Shown here: one piece after another, positions 1-7,300 of the stretch
How positions within the stretch are numbered: position 1 is the stretch's first letter
Layout of the letters: each line of letters opens with the position of its first letter
NCBI GenBank assembly: GCA_014729375.1
Contig: WJKA01000331.1
Span: 1 to 8,811 of the forward strand
DNA: 8,811 nt
Source: Chitinivibrionales bacterium
GTDB taxonomy: Bacteria > Fibrobacterota > Chitinivibrionia > Chitinivibrionales > WJKA01
Direction: 5' to 3'
The notes under the pieces: model-generated
The model's database searches: none
What the model was told of the DNA's origin: nothing
Seen by the model: only the letters and a program-made list of their open reading frames with translations
Made by a program: the position numbers and the translations under genes

Positions 1-1096
1 ATTTCTCGAACGCAAAGCGGGGGATTTTTGCCACGCAATAGTCGATCGTCGGTTCGAATGAGGCCGGTGTTTCCCTGGTGATGTCATTGCGGATTTCATC
101 GAGTGAATAACCGACCGCGAGTTTTGCGGCAAATTTGGCAATCGGAAATCCCGTGGCTTTGGATGCAAGCGCCGAACTCCGGCTCACCCGCGGATTCATC
201 TCGATAACAACCATCCGTCCCGTATCCGGATGAACTGCGAACTGGATATTCGATCCCCCCGTATCCACGCCGATTTCACGGATGATGGCAATGGATGCAT
301 CACGCATGTGCTGATATTGCCGGTCGGTAAGGGTTTGCGCAGGGGCAACCGTGATACTGTCACCCGTATGGATTCCCATGGGATCGATATTTTCGATCGA
401 GCAGATGATAACAACATTGTCGCTGTGGTCGCGCATAATTTCAAGCTCATATTCTTTCCACCCCAGCACCGATTCCTCAAGAAGAATTTCATTTATTCTG
501 CTGTAATGGAGCCCGAGGCGGGCCTGCCGCTCGAATTCAGCTTCAGTATGAGCGATACCACCACCGGTTCCGCCAAGGGTGTAGCTCGGACGGATTATAA
601 TCGGGAAGCCGATTTCCTTTACAATTGCCCACGCTTCATCCATGTTGTACGCCAGCGCGCTCTGAGGGATATCAAGTCCGATCTTCTGCATCGCGGCCTT
701 GAAACTGCTCCGGTCTTCGGCTTTTTTAATCGCGTCCTGATCAGCGCCGATCAGCATAACATTGTACCGCTGCAGCACGCCGTTTTCAGCAAGCTCCATA
801 GCCGTGTTCAGTCCGGTCTGTCCGCCCATGGTTGGCAAAATCGCATCGGGCTTTTCCCTGGCAATAATCTTTTCAACGATCTCAGGGGTAACCGGCTCGA
901 TATACGTCCGGTCGGCCATGCGCGGATCGGTCATTATTGTCGCCGGATTTGAATTAACCAGAATGACTTCATAACCCTCTTCCCGAAGTGCCTTGCATGC
1001 CTGCGTCCCCGAATAATCAAATTCGCAAGCCTGGCCGATTACAATAGGTCCGCTTCCGATTATCAGTATCCGATGAATGTCTGTGCGTCTGGGCAT
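1..1096 (-). CDS. carB: Carbamoyl-phosphate synthetase large subunit, N-terminal part (truncated by window edge)
   Basis: The large subunit takes ammonia channelled from CarA and, with bicarbonate and two ATP, makes carbamoyl phosphate for pyrimidine and arginine synthesis. Translation from the ATG at 1096 gives 365 complete codons without a stop, beginning MPRRTDIHRILIIGSGP and ending PRFAFEK at the edge. This covers the pre-ATP-grasp domain (about 1-125) and the first ATP-grasp (carboxy-phosphate) domain. From recalled E. coli CarB, the numbering runs in step. The active-site residues R129, R169, E215, H243, Q285, E299, N301, R303 and R306 are all present, as are the glycine loop GGTGGG (175-180) and the NPRVSR motif (301-306). 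About two thirds of the usual roughly 1,070 residues lie outside: the oligomerisation, second ATP-grasp and allosteric domains. The start is 29 nt after the carA stop, with its own Shine-Dalgarno site, so the two are almost certainly one operon. The frame was read at both ends and is continuous. Confidence 0.97.
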   Translation of the reverse strand, partial: MPRRTDIHRILIIGSGPIVIGQACEFDYSGTQACKALREEGYEVILVNSNPATIMTDPRMADRTYIEPVTPEIVEKIIAREKPDAILPTMGGQTGLNTAMELAENGVLQRYNVMLIGADQDAIKKAEDRSSFKAAMQKIGLDIPQSALAYNMDEAWAIVKEIGFPIIIRPSYTLGGTGGGIAHTEAEFERQARLGLHYSRINEILLEESVLGWKEYELEIMRDHSDNVVIICSIENIDPMGIHTGDSITVAPAQTLTDRQYQHMRDASIAIIREIGVDTGGSNIQFAVHPDTGRMVVIEMNPRVSRSSALASKATGFPIAKFAAKLAVGYSLDEIRNDITRETPASFEPTIDYCVAKIPRFAFEK

Positions 1097-1100
1097 GTAT

Positions 1101-1106
1101 TCTCCT
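1101..1106 (-). promoter_or_regulatory. Ribosome binding site of carB
   Basis: On the minus strand AGGAGA precedes the carB ATG by 4 nt (AGGAG by 5 nt), within the short carA-carB spacer. It supports the ATG at 1096, whose product begins MPRRTDI like the E. coli protein (MPKRTDI). Confidence 0.8.
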
Positions 1107-1125
1107 GCAGTAGTGTGGTGATGTA

Positions 1126-2235
1126 TTATCTTTTTTCTATTGTGTCTATGAATTGTTCAAATAAATACCCGGAATCATGCGGTCCCGGTGATGCTTCGGG
1201 ATGGTATTGCACGCTGAACACCTCTGATTCCGGAACCTCGAGACCTTCGCAGGTAGTGTCGTTGAGATTCAGATGCGTCATCGTGGCCCCGGTACTTTTC
1301 AGCGTATCCGAATCAATGCAATAATTGTGGTTTTGTGATGTAATTTCTATTTCACCATTTTTCATGTACCGGACAGGATGGTTTGCGCCGTGGTGGCCGA
1401 ATTTGAGCTTGTATCGCGTGCCACCAAGCGCGAGTGCGATGAGCTGGTGCCCGAGGCAGATGCCGAAAACCGGCAGCTTGCCGATAAGCGCTTTGATTGT
1501 TTCGACCGCATACGGTACCCCGCCGGGATCACCCGGTCCGTTTGAAAGAAATACGCCGTCAGGATTCATCGCAAGAACATCCCTGGCAGACGTTGATGCC
1601 GGTACAACGGTAATTCGACAGCCCAGTGATTCGAGAATCCGGAGAATCGAATATTTTATTCCGAAGTCAAATGCCACAATCGAATATGGTGTTTTTCCGG
1701 ATGGTTGTTGTGAACCGGTCCGGTCATTCCATCGATACGCCTCGGTGCAGGTGACATTTTTCACAAGATCTTTATCCTGAAGCCCGTCCCACGCCTTTGC
1801 TTTGTCGACAAGATCATCAGTATTGATTTTATTTTCTCCTGCATACATTGCAGCATTCATGGCCCCGGCAAGCCGTATTTTGCGGGTAATTGCACGGGTA
1901 TCAAGCCCTTCAATCCCGATAATATTCGCTTTTTCACAATACTCACCCAGTGAACCGCAACTGGTGTAATTCGACGGATATTTGCAGGCTTCCTTGACAA
2001 GAAATCCGGCAACCTGTATACGGGACGATTCAATATCTGTTTCGTTAATGCCGTAATTTCCAATCAACGGATATGTCATGGTGACTATCTGGCTGCTGTA
2101 TGAAGGATCGGTCAGGATTTCCTGATATCCAGTCATTGCAGTATTGAAAACGACCTCTCCAAGCGATTCCCCGGCAGCGCCAAAAGATGTGCCTTCAAAT
2201 ACAGCTCCGTCCTCAAATGCAATATAACCTTTCAC
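1126..2235 (-). CDS. carA: Carbamoyl-phosphate synthetase small (glutaminase) subunit
   Basis: CarA hydrolyses glutamine and passes ammonia through an internal tunnel to CarB. The protein is 369 residues, close to the usual 360-390. The N-terminal CPSase small-chain domain (about 1-140) has the family segment TGYQEILTDPSY. The C-terminal class I glutamine amidotransferase domain (about 180-365) has the oxyanion-strand motif SNGPGDP, the nucleophile elbow GICLGHQ with catalytic Cys260, and the QYHPEASPGPHD motif giving His345 and Glu347, so the triad is complete. The start is GTG at 2235. It is chosen because the product begins MKGYIAFEDGAVFEG, aligns with the family from its first residues, and sits 5 nt after a Shine-Dalgarno site. 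It is first of the carA-carB pair, with carB 29 nt downstream. A small upstream ORF ends in a 4-nt overlap with this GTG, which may matter for its translation. Function is certain from motifs; regulation is not shown. Confidence 0.98.
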   Translation of the reverse strand: MKGYIAFEDGAVFEGTSFGAAGESLGEVVFNTAMTGYQEILTDPSYSSQIVTMTYPLIGNYGINETDIESSRIQVAGFLVKEACKYPSNYTSCGSLGEYCEKANIIGIEGLDTRAITRKIRLAGAMNAAMYAGENKINTDDLVDKAKAWDGLQDKDLVKNVTCTEAYRWNDRTGSQQPSGKTPYSIVAFDFGIKYSILRILESLGCRITVVPASTSARDVLAMNPDGVFLSNGPGDPGGVPYAVETIKALIGKLPVFGICLGHQLIALALGGTRYKLKFGHHGANHPVRYMKNGEIEITSQNHNYCIDSDTLKSTGATMTHLNLNDTTCEGLEVPESEVFSVQYHPEASPGPHDSGYLFEQFIDTIEKR

Positions 2236-2357
2236 GGAAACCTCTTCTTTGAAATAATGGTATATAAATTGCGGAATTTTTTTCGAAAAACAGAAAGATT
2301 TTGAGAAAACAATGGAAGGAACACTGGATATCGTGTCAGTGATGCCTGATGCATCAC
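2232..2357 (-). CDS. Possible 41-codon basic leader peptide overlapping the carA start
   Basis: A small open frame runs from GTG at 2357 (followed at once by ATG at 2354) to a TGA at 2234-2232. That stop overlaps the carA GTG in the arrangement GTGA, a layout often seen in translationally coupled pairs. AGGGGA at 2369-2364 lies 6 nt before the GTG and would serve as a ribosome binding site. The predicted peptide (MMHQASLTRYPVF...ISKKRFP) is basic, with Lys/Arg clusters RKK and KKR, and hydrophobic in between; it matches nothing I recognise. The open frame can be extended upstream to a TTG at 2438, but no binding site precedes that. Chance alone can give a frame this short, and the basic residues partly follow from A-rich sequence and from the carA Shine-Dalgarno site (AAG AAG AGG). 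Treat it as a hypothesis. Confidence 0.22.
   Translation of the reverse strand: MMHQASLTRYPVFLPLFSQNLSVFRKKFRNLYTIISKKRFP
2241..2247 (-). promoter_or_regulatory. Ribosome binding site of carA
   Basis: The minus strand reads GAAGAGG, then TTTCC, then GTG. A purine-rich Shine-Dalgarno site 5 nt from the codon is what decides in favour of the GTG start at 2235. Confidence 0.7.
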
Positions 2358-2362
2358 TCGCA
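2334..2362 (-). repeat. Hairpin in the carA leader
   Basis: AGTGATGC (2338-2345) and GCATCACT (2351-2358) form a perfect 8-bp stem around a 5-nt CTGAT loop. Beyond a mismatch at 2337/2359 it extends through a possible G-U pair and two Watson-Crick pairs to 2334/2362. A second palindrome, TGATGCATCA (2347-2356), overlaps it. No U-run follows on either strand, so it is not an intrinsic terminator. On the minus-strand transcript it would bury the GTG/ATG start of the possible leader ORF. It could equally be a protein-binding site on DNA, or nothing. Confidence 0.5.
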
Positions 2363-2439
2363 GTCCCCTGTTGAAAATGCGATTGTTCTCACGGTCGCTT
2401 TGCTTACCTCGGGCATATTTTTTTCTCAGTGCCGGCAAT

Positions 2440-2468
2440 AAAATAGCAATTGTGCCGACAAATTTCCA
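2440..2468 (-). promoter_or_regulatory. Weak candidate sigma-70-type promoter for carA
   Basis: On the minus strand TGGAAA (2468-2463, 4 of 6 to TTGACA) is separated by 17 nt from TATTTT (2445-2440), with TGC just before the -10, an extended -10 feature. Transcription would start near 2433 and give a leader of about 200 nt containing the hairpin and the possible leader ORF. The match is modest, and AT-rich sequence gives such matches by chance. Confidence 0.25.
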
Positions 2469-2691
2469 GAGGGTGTAACCTTATTCCTGAAAAAAACAGT
2501 GAACTGATTAAGCGCTCCCGGGTATTCGGCAGATTCTGTGCCGGCCCATCGGGGCGCACCGTGTATCGTTCCCTCGAGTTTCATTCTGTTTCCGAATAGA
2601 TTCCTTCCTGTATAGTACCTGTTCACAATGGACTTTCATCAATTTTAAACGGCGTACTGGGACGGTGGAGTGTCATTTTTGTGTAACCATT

Positions 2692-2700
2692 ATTATATCA
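2692..2700 (-). promoter_or_regulatory. Perfect extended -10 promoter element
   Basis: The minus strand reads TGATATAAT, a full match to the extended -10 consensus TGnTATAAT. I found no -35 hexamer at a normal distance; the nearest good match (GTGACA) is 27 nt upstream. Extended -10 promoters can work without a -35. Transcription would start near 2685, about 450 nt before carA, and would give either a long carA leader or a separate small transcript. It lies just downstream, in transcription direction, of the repeat cluster. Confidence 0.38.
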
Positions 2701-2732
2701 GACACGTACAACAGAACCCCATCCTGTCACGC

Positions 2733-2747
2733 CGGCTTGTAGAGCCG
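2733..2747. repeat. Small hairpin CGGCT / AGCCG
   Basis: CGGCT (2733-2737) and AGCCG (2743-2747) form a 5-bp GC-rich stem around a TGTAG loop. It is the leftmost unit of the repeat cluster. Confidence 0.45.
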
Positions 2748-2773
2748 ACCAGTAAAGCCGAAGCTCTCTGCAT

Positions 2774-2804
2774 AGGCTCAAGTTGAAGCCGAAGGCTTAA
2801 GCCT
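2774..2804. repeat. Nested hairpin with overlapping 12-nt palindrome
   Basis: AAGCC (2786-2790) pairs with GGCTT (2794-2798) across a GAA loop. AGGCT (2774-2778) can pair with AGCCT (2800-2804) outside it, leaving an asymmetric bulge. The right side is also a perfect self-complementary 12-mer, AGGCTTAAGCCT (2793-2804), so the two folds compete. Confidence 0.5.
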
Positions 2805-2825
2805 GCAAGCGAAGGCGAGCACTCC

Positions 2826-2848
2826 GTTCAGAAAAGGCTTTTCTGAAC
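2826..2848. repeat. 23-nt near-perfect palindrome
   Basis: Arms GTTCAGAAAAG (2826-2836) and CTTTTCTGAAC (2838-2848) are perfect reverse complements around a single central G. As RNA it would make a 10-bp stem with a 3-nt loop. This is the strongest inverted repeat in the window. No U-tract follows on either strand, so it is not a classical intrinsic terminator. It could be a binding site for a dimeric regulator, an RNA stability hairpin, or the core of an intergenic repeat. Confidence 0.6.
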
Positions 2849-2860
2849 AGGCATTGAATT

Positions 2861-2879
2861 GTTACAAAGCAGTAACTGC
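2861..2879. repeat. Overlapping short inverted repeats
   Basis: GTTAC (2861-2865) and GTAAC (2872-2876) can pair across a 6-nt loop. Alternatively GCAGT-A-ACTGC (2869-2879) is itself an 11-nt palindrome. The two cannot form together. Confidence 0.4.
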
Positions 2880-2909
2880 ACAAAACCCTGCTCTGAGCTG
2901 ATACGCTGC

Positions 2910-2928
2910 GTGACACATTCAGCGTCAC
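2910..2928. repeat. Hairpin just after the gltD stop
   Basis: GTGAC (2910-2914) and GTCAC (2924-2928) form a 5-bp stem with a 9-nt loop, starting 35 nt after the gltD stop codon. It is not followed by a U-run on the minus strand, so it is a poor terminator by the intrinsic rule. Confidence 0.4.
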
Positions 2929-2963
2929 ACTGATCTTGCTGATGTGCTGTCCGGGCATCAACT

Positions 2964-4388
2964 TCAACCTTTCAAATAGTTATCAATTGCTTTTGCCGCT
3001 TCTCTTCCATGGAAAATTGCTCTGACCACCAGTGATGCGCCTGTTCCGGAATCTCCTGCAGCATACACGCCCCCGGAACTTGTTGCATAATTATCTGTTT
3101 TCAGGTTGCCCCGTTCATCCAGGCTGATGCCGAGATCGTTAACTAGCTTGCTGTGCTCTGCGTGCAGAAAACCCATAGCGAGAAGCACGAGGTCTACTTT
3201 GAGAGAAAATTCCGAGTCGGGAATTTCTTTCATTGCCGGTCGGCCTCTGGCCTTGCCGGGCGCCCATTCGACCCGGGCAAAATCAGCTTCTTCAACATGT
3301 ATGTCGTGCCCTCTGAACTGTTTTGTCAGGACACTCCACTCACGGATGCATCCCTCCTCGTGCGATGATGCTGTTCTGAAAATCTGCGGCCATTCGGGCC
3401 ATGAGGGGTTCCAGGGCTTGTCCCAGGCCATGGGTTTCGGCATGATTTCGTACTGGTAAACCTGGCGTGCTCCCTGACGTATTGCGGTCCCGACACAGTC
3501 TGCACCGGTGTCTCCGCCGCCGATAACCAGGACGGTTTTGTTTTTTGCCGTGATTATCTGGTATTCATTCAATTCACCCGCCACACATTTATTTGACATT
3601 TTAAGATAGTCCATGGCAAAATGGATCCCTTCAAGGCCGCGGCCGGGCACGTGGAGGTTTCGGGGGGTGCCGGCCCCGGTGGTCAGCAGTATCGCGTCGA
3701 ATGATTTTCGCAGGTAGCGTACCGAAATGTCATCACCGATAACAACATCGGTTTCGAACACTACCCCCTCGGCGGCCATCTGTTCGATACGCCTGTCAAG
3801 GGCCTGCTTGTCGAGTTTGTAGTCGGGAATACCGTAGCGGAGTATGCCGCCGATTTTATCCTCTTTTTCAAAGAGCGTGACTGTATGGCCGGCCCTTCTG
3901 AGTTGCTGTGCCGCGGCCAGACCTGCAGGGCCGGAACCGACCACTGCCACTCGTTTACGCGTTTCATGGTCGGGCGGGCGGGGCACAACCCATCCCTCCT
4001 GAAACGCGCGCTCGATTATCGCCAGCTCAATCTGCTTGATTGTTACCGGTGCGGTATTTATTGACAATGTACACGATGCCTCACAGGGCGCCGGACACAC
4101 CCGTCCGGTTACTTCCGGAAGATTGTTTGTCATTTCGAGGCGGTAGTAGGCCTCTTTCCATTTTCCCCGGTATACGCAGTCATTCCATTCGGGTATCAGG
4201 TTGTACACAGGACATCCGACAGCATGGCAGAATGGAATGCCGCAATCCATGCAGCGGCCGCCCTGTTTTTCGAGCTCTTCACCGGGCTGAAGAACAACAA
4301 ATTCGCGATAATTCCGCACGCGTTCTTCGACGGGTATGTATACCGGTGTGCGGCGGCTAAAGTCCAGAAACCCTGTTGTTTTACCCAT
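2964..4388 (-). CDS. gltD: Glutamate synthase small (beta) subunit
   Basis: GltD oxidises NAD(P)H on FAD and feeds electrons through iron-sulfur clusters to the FMN of GltB. The protein has 474 residues, the normal family length. The N-terminal domain carries the cysteine set C46, C49, C54, C59 and C98, C102, C106, which binds two [4Fe-4S] clusters in this family. The FAD Rossmann motif is GSGPAG (151-156), followed by E174 at the end of the second strand. The NADPH-binding motif is GGGDTGAD (290-297). The C-terminal FAD contact is AAGDSGTGASLVVRAI, close to the end. The start ATG at 4388 shares its A with the gltB stop codon (TAATG), with GAGGAGG 10 nt upstream inside gltB, so it should be translated by coupling. 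The N-terminus (MGKTTGFLDFSRRTP) fits the family from residue 1. Homologous subunits occur in other flavin enzymes, but the partner gene makes this GOGAT. Confidence 0.97.
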   Translation of the reverse strand: MGKTTGFLDFSRRTPVYIPVEERVRNYREFVVLQPGEELEKQGGRCMDCGIPFCHAVGCPVYNLIPEWNDCVYRGKWKEAYYRLEMTNNLPEVTGRVCPAPCEASCTLSINTAPVTIKQIELAIIERAFQEGWVVPRPPDHETRKRVAVVGSGPAGLAAAQQLRRAGHTVTLFEKEDKIGGILRYGIPDYKLDKQALDRRIEQMAAEGVVFETDVVIGDDISVRYLRKSFDAILLTTGAGTPRNLHVPGRGLEGIHFAMDYLKMSNKCVAGELNEYQIITAKNKTVLVIGGGDTGADCVGTAIRQGARQVYQYEIMPKPMAWDKPWNPSWPEWPQIFRTASSHEEGCIREWSVLTKQFRGHDIHVEEADFARVEWAPGKARGRPAMKEIPDSEFSLKVDLVLLAMGFLHAEHSKLVNDLGISLDERGNLKTDNYATSSGGVYAAGDSGTGASLVVRAIFHGREAAKAIDNYLKG

Positions 4389-7300
4389 TATTCGAAGACC
4401 TCCTCGGTCATTGAGACCACTTCAGATTCTTTGGATTCCTGCTTGCGCATGCGCGCCAGCGCTTTTCTGTAGTCAAGGGGCATGATCTTGACAAACCGTG
4501 GCAGCATTTCTGTCCAGTCACGAAGTATCCTCGATGCGTACTCGCTCCGGGTGAGCGTCACATGGTTCTGGATAAGCTGCAACAGGAGCTTTTTATCGTT
4601 TTCTTCGGCAAGCGGTTCGATATCGACCATTTCGAGATTGCACTTGGTGTCAAACAACTGGTCGTCGTCGAGAACAAACGCGATGCCGCCGCTCATTCCT
4701 GCGGCAAAATTTATTCCGGTCCGCCCCAGTACGGCGACAACGCCGCCGGTCATATATTCACAACCGTGATCGCCGACCCCTTCAACAACTGCTGCCGCAC
4801 CGCTGTTGCGAACGGCAAACCGCTCGCCGGCCATGCCGTTGATATAGACTTCACCGCCGGTTGCACCGAACAAGTTGACATTTCCAGTGATAATGTTGTT
4901 CTGCGGACGGAATGTTGATCCTTTTGGCGGATATACGATGATTTTTCCACCTGATAAGCCTTTTCCGAAATAGTCGTTGGCATCGCCTTCAAGTTCGAAT
5001 GTGATACCCGGCGCCAGGAAAGCCCCGAAACTCTGGCCTGCAGAGCCGGTAAATTTGCATTTAATGGTGCCGGCCGGCAGTCCGGCACTTCCGTAGAGAC
5101 GTGAAATTTCAGAACTCAATGTCGCTCCCACTGTTCTGTTGCTGTTCTGGATCGAAGCAAAAAGGCTTACCGGCTGTTTTTTCTCCACTGCGGTTTTTGA
5201 TTTGTCGATTAGCTCCTGGTCGATACTCAGGGAAAAATCATGGTGCTGCTTTTCTGTGCAGCAGCGCCCGCTTCCCTCCGGTATCTCCGGGACATAAAGC
5301 ACCTTCGAAAAGTCAAGGCCCCGGCTCTTCCAGTGGTCAATAGCATCGTCAACCTCGAGCACATCGGCACGACCGACCATTTCATCAATGCTGCGGAACT
5401 CCAGACCGGCCATGATTGTCCGGACATCCTGCGCAATAAACTGCATGAAATGAATTAAATATTCCGGCTTACCGGCAAACCGCTTTCTCAGCACAGGGTC
5501 CTGTGTTGCGATCCCGACAGGGCAGGTGTTCAGGTGGCATTTGCGCATCATGATACAGCCCATGCAGACAAGTGCCATGGTGCCGAACCCGAATTCCTCG
5601 GCCCCGAGCAGTGCCGCAATGACCACATCACGGCCGGTCAGTATTTTCCCGTCTGTCTGAATGCGTATCCGGTTGCGAAGGCGGTTGATAACCAGTGTCT
5701 GCTGCGTGTCGGCAAGACCGATTTCCCAGGGAATGCCCGCATGTTTGATCGATGAGACCGGTGATGCCCCGGTGCCTCCGTCATGGCCGCTGATCAGGAC
5801 CATGTCAGCTTTGCCTTTCGCAACTCCGGCAGCGATAGTTCCCACGCCGACTTCAGAAACCAGCTTGACGGAGACGCGTGCATCGGGATTGGCGTTTTTC
5901 AGGTCGAAAATCAACTGTGCAAGGTCTTCGATTGAATAAATATCATGATGGGGTGGGGGTGATATAAGCATAACCCCCGGAGTGGCGTGCCGGACTTTTG
6001 CGATGATTTCGTTGACCTTGTGGCCGGGAAGCTGGCCGCCTTCGCCCGGCTTTGCACCCTGCGCCATTTTTATCTGGAGTTCTTGTGCACTCACCAGGTA
6101 TGCGCTGGTAACGCCGAACCGGGCAGAGGCAACCTGTTTGATCATGCTGTTTCTGGTGTCACCGTTTGCCGCCGGCCTGAACCGGCTTTCATCTTCACCG
6201 CCTTCACCTGAATTGCTTGCCGCTCCCAGCCGGTTCATGGCAAGCGCAATCGTCTCATGGGCTTCCTTGCTGATTGAGCCGAACGACATGGCCGATGAGA
6301 CGAACCGTTTAATAATCGATTCGGCCGGCTCGACCTCGTCGAGGGGAACTGCATCCCGGCGCTTGAACCGGAGCATCCCGCGCACGGTGCAGAGACTTTC
6401 GGCCGCACTGTTGACATGCGAGGAGTATTTTTTGTAAATCTCATAGTCGTTTTCCCGGATTGCGCGATGCACGAGCGTAATCGCCTCCGGCGAGATCAAA
6501 TGACGTTCTGAAAAGCGACGGTAATGAATATTTCCCCCTGACTCGAGCTGCCGGTGGTCGGTACCGGGATCAGTACGCGCGGCTGTATGGCGGTCCAGGC
6601 TTTCACGCGCAATGTCATCAAGGCCGATTCCGCCGATACGCGAGGGGGTCCCGGGAAAAAAGCGGTTGACAACATCGTCGTTAAGCCCGACTGCTTCAAA
6701 AACCTGCGCGCCGCGGTAGCTCCTGATCGTCGAAACGCCCATCTTGGACATAATCTTGAGCAACCCTTTTTTTACCGCGGTGATATAGTTGTCGATTGCT
6801 GCTTCCAGCTTGAGTTCGCCGGGAAGGTTGCCGTCCCTTTTCAAATCAGCAATACTTTCAAATGCCATGTATGGATTGATTGCGCTTGCGCCGAATCCGA
6901 TGAGCGTGGCAAAATGCATAACTTCACGCGCTTCCCCGGTTTCAATAACAAGCCCGGTAAGCTGCCGCTTGCCGCATTGTACAAGGTGGTGGTGGACCGC
7001 GGAGACGGCAAGGAGCGCGGGAATTGGAATATATTCCGGACCGGCCTGGCGGTCGCTGAGAATAATAAGCGAATAACCGTCATTAACCCGCTGCTCCGCT
7101 TCTTTACACAGTGTATCCAGTGCTTTGCCGAGATCAAACAGGCCCCCGCCTGAGCTGACGCACACGGACAGCACTGTGCCCCGGAAACCGTTGTCGTCGG
7201 CGGACTTGAGCTTGTCAATGTCCTCATTGATAAGGATCGGGTGCGGCAGTTTGAGCTGACGGCAGTGTTTTGGGGTTTCCTCCAGAAGGTTATGCTCTTT

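Larger units (their letters stand above)
2725..2930. repeat. Cluster of short inverted and direct repeats downstream of gltD
   Basis: About 200 bp contain at least five separate hairpin-forming sequences, and the 9-mer AAGCCGAAG occurs twice (2755-2763 and 2786-2794). A third related copy, AAGCGAAGGC, lies at 2807-2816 and shares CGAAGGC with the second. The 8-mers TGTCACGC (2725-2732) and GCGTGACA (2908-2915) are inverted copies framing the block, although a pair that short could be chance. The block resembles the intergenic palindromic elements (REP-like units or small non-autonomous repeats) that many bacterial genomes carry between operons. No other copy lies in this window, so that reading is an inference. 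It could also be a structured 3' UTR of gltBD. Confidence 0.5.
2236..2963. other. 728-bp gap between gltD and carA without a convincing gene
   Basis: No open frame here resembles a known protein, and no tRNA, rRNA or CRISPR pattern was seen. From right to left (transcription direction of the neighbours) it holds a dense inverted-repeat cluster (about 2930-2725), an extended -10 motif (2700-2692), a stretch with nothing I can name (about 2690-2470), a weak promoter candidate (2468-2440), a hairpin (2362-2334), and the carA ribosome binding site. An AT-rich tract containing the 12-nt palindrome TTTTTCGAAAAA (2279-2290) lies just before carA. The gap is long for neighbours in the same direction, suggesting that carAB has its own transcription start. 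Confidence 0.7.

Noticed and set aside
230..952. 240-residue open frame on the plus strand
   Set aside because: It lies wholly antisense to carB, whose reading frame is conserved residue by residue here. The antisense product has no recognisable motif, so it is a shadow of carB.
2251..2300. Promoter in the AT-rich tract just before carA (TATATA near 2261)
   Set aside because: There is no acceptable -35 at the right distance, and the implied leader would be very short. The match is explained by base composition.
2426..2626. 66-codon minus-strand frame in the gap, starting with GTG
   Set aside because: There is no convincing ribosome binding site at the GTG or at the internal ATG (2584), the product has no familiar motif, and nothing else supports it.
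2826..2848. Intrinsic terminator of gltBD
   Set aside because: The stem is strong, but neither strand has a run of T after it, so the intrinsic terminator rule is not met.
2725..2915. Miniature transposable element with 8-bp terminal inverted repeats (TGTCACGC / GCGTGACA)
   Set aside because: An 8-bp inverted match within 200 bp is not rare, there is no flanking target duplication that I can see, and no second copy lies in the window. It is kept only as a note on the repeat cluster.
6554..7153. 199-residue open frame on the plus strand
   Set aside because: It is antisense to gltB and has no recognisable domain. Long antisense frames are expected opposite strongly biased coding sequence.
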